Below are positions 5,085 through 5,503 of a DNA stretch of 5,503 nt, piece after piece. Position 1 is the first letter of the stretch, and each line of letters begins with the position of its first letter. The position numbers were made by a program, and so were the translations under genes. The stretch comes from Alphaproteobacteria bacterium (lineage in GTDB: Bacteria; Pseudomonadota; Alphaproteobacteria; Sphingomonadales; Sphingomonadaceae). Location of the stretch: contig JAQGLH010000138.1 of the NCBI GenBank assembly GCA_028293005.1, forward strand, positions 1-5,503, written 5' to 3'. A model generated the notes under the pieces. That model was not told the DNA's origin. It saw only the letters and a list, made by a program, of their open reading frames with translations, and did no database searches.

Positions 5085-5503
5085 GTGGCGGAGATCGAGG
5101 AGCGGGAATTCGAGTATCGCGACGCAGCCGGCAAGCGCTACCTCGGCACACTCGCGATGCCGAAGCGCCCGAACGGTGCCGCAGTGCTGATCGCCCATGC
5201 CGCTCCCGGGGCAGGCGATCACGACCGCGCGGTCGCGAGGCGGCTCGCTGGCCTCGGCTATGTCGCACTCGCCGCGGATTACCATGGCGACGGCGAGATG
5301 ATCCCGATCGCCGAGCTTCGGCCCCGCATCGATGCGCTCGCGGCGGATCCCACGGTGGTGCGCGCGGCCTTGGGCGCAGCCCTTGCCGCGCTCGCATCTT
5401 TGCCGGGGGTCGAAGCCGCGCGCATCGCCGCGATCGGCTATTGCTTTGGCGGCTTCGCCTCGCTCGAGCTCGCACGAGGCGGCGCCGATGTCGCCGCCGT
5501 GGT
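5085..5503 (+). CDS. Dienelactone hydrolase family protein (C-terminus off the right edge)
   Basis: The N-terminal 139 residues of a cytoplasmic alpha/beta-hydrolase of the dienelactone hydrolase family. The classical enzymes open dienelactones to maleylacetate in chloroaromatic breakdown, but many relatives have other or unknown ester substrates. Visible landmarks are an early strand region (EREFEYRDAAGKRYLGTLAMP, 6-26), then AVLIAHAAPGAGDHDRAVAR (33-52) with the oxyanion-hole turn, LAGLGYVALAADYHGDG (54-70), and the nucleophile elbow GYCFGG (118-123). C120 is the nucleophile; a cysteine here, rather than serine, is the family hallmark. The catalytic Asp and His lie in the missing C-terminal half (members are usually about 230-250 residues). 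It starts at a GTG with a strong ribosome site and is divergent from the cargo-Slam unit across 206 bp. No sequence link to the secretion genes is seen. Confidence 0.86.
   Translation, partial: MAEIEEREFEYRDAAGKRYLGTLAMPKRPNGAAVLIAHAAPGAGDHDRAVARRLAGLGYVALAADYHGDGEMIPIAELRPRIDALAADPTVVRAALGAALAALASLPGVEAARIAAIGYCFGGFASLELARGGADVAAV

Noticed and set aside
4978..5475. 165-codon minus-strand frame opposite the hydrolase
   Set aside because: Almost entirely Arg, Ser and Pro; the plus-strand frame carries the GYCFGG elbow and other dienelactone hydrolase landmarks.

Overview
The window is GC-rich and densely coding, with GC-rich third codon positions and mixed ATG, GTG and TTG starts. It looks like chromosomal DNA of an alphaproteobacterium, most likely a sphingomonad (Sphingomonas or a relative). 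That assignment is inference from protein character and base composition; there is no rRNA or other marker gene. No tRNA, insertion sequence, CRISPR array or phage gene is visible, and no stretch over about 210 bases lacks a gene.

Layout from left to right: (1) an EamA/DMT-family inner-membrane transporter on the minus strand, running off the left edge (1-810); (2) a possible 41-residue single-helix membrane protein on the minus strand (946-1071), whose helix contains a perfect 15-bp tandem duplication; (3) a complete MFS transporter of the aromatic acid:H+ symporter (AAHS) type on the plus strand (1188-2546); (4) a 102-bp convergent gap with two clean hairpins, one of them a 41-bp stem-loop resembling dispersed intergenic palindromes; (5) a two-gene minus-strand unit (4878 down to 2649) with a secreted TbpB-like beta-barrel protein first and a Slam-type (DUF560) outer-membrane translocator second, 52 bp apart; (6) a 206-bp divergent promoter region; (7) the start of a dienelactone-hydrolase-family enzyme on the plus strand, running off the right edge (5085 onward).

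The main item is the pair at 2649-4878. It has the layout of a type XI secretion system (T11SS): a cargo with a Sec signal peptide and a C-terminal TbpB/fHbp-type barrel, next to an outer-membrane protein with N-terminal TPR repeats and a C-terminal Slam barrel. The cargo signal peptide looks like signal peptidase I type rather than a functional lipobox. This suggests a soluble secreted protein, like the hemophilin class of Slam substrates, rather than a surface lipoprotein. No TonB-dependent receptor or iron/heme gene lies in the window, so the ligand is unknown.

The AAHS permease and the dienelactone hydrolase family are both often linked to aromatic compound catabolism. Here they lie on either side of the secretion unit in separate transcription units, so no shared pathway can be claimed.
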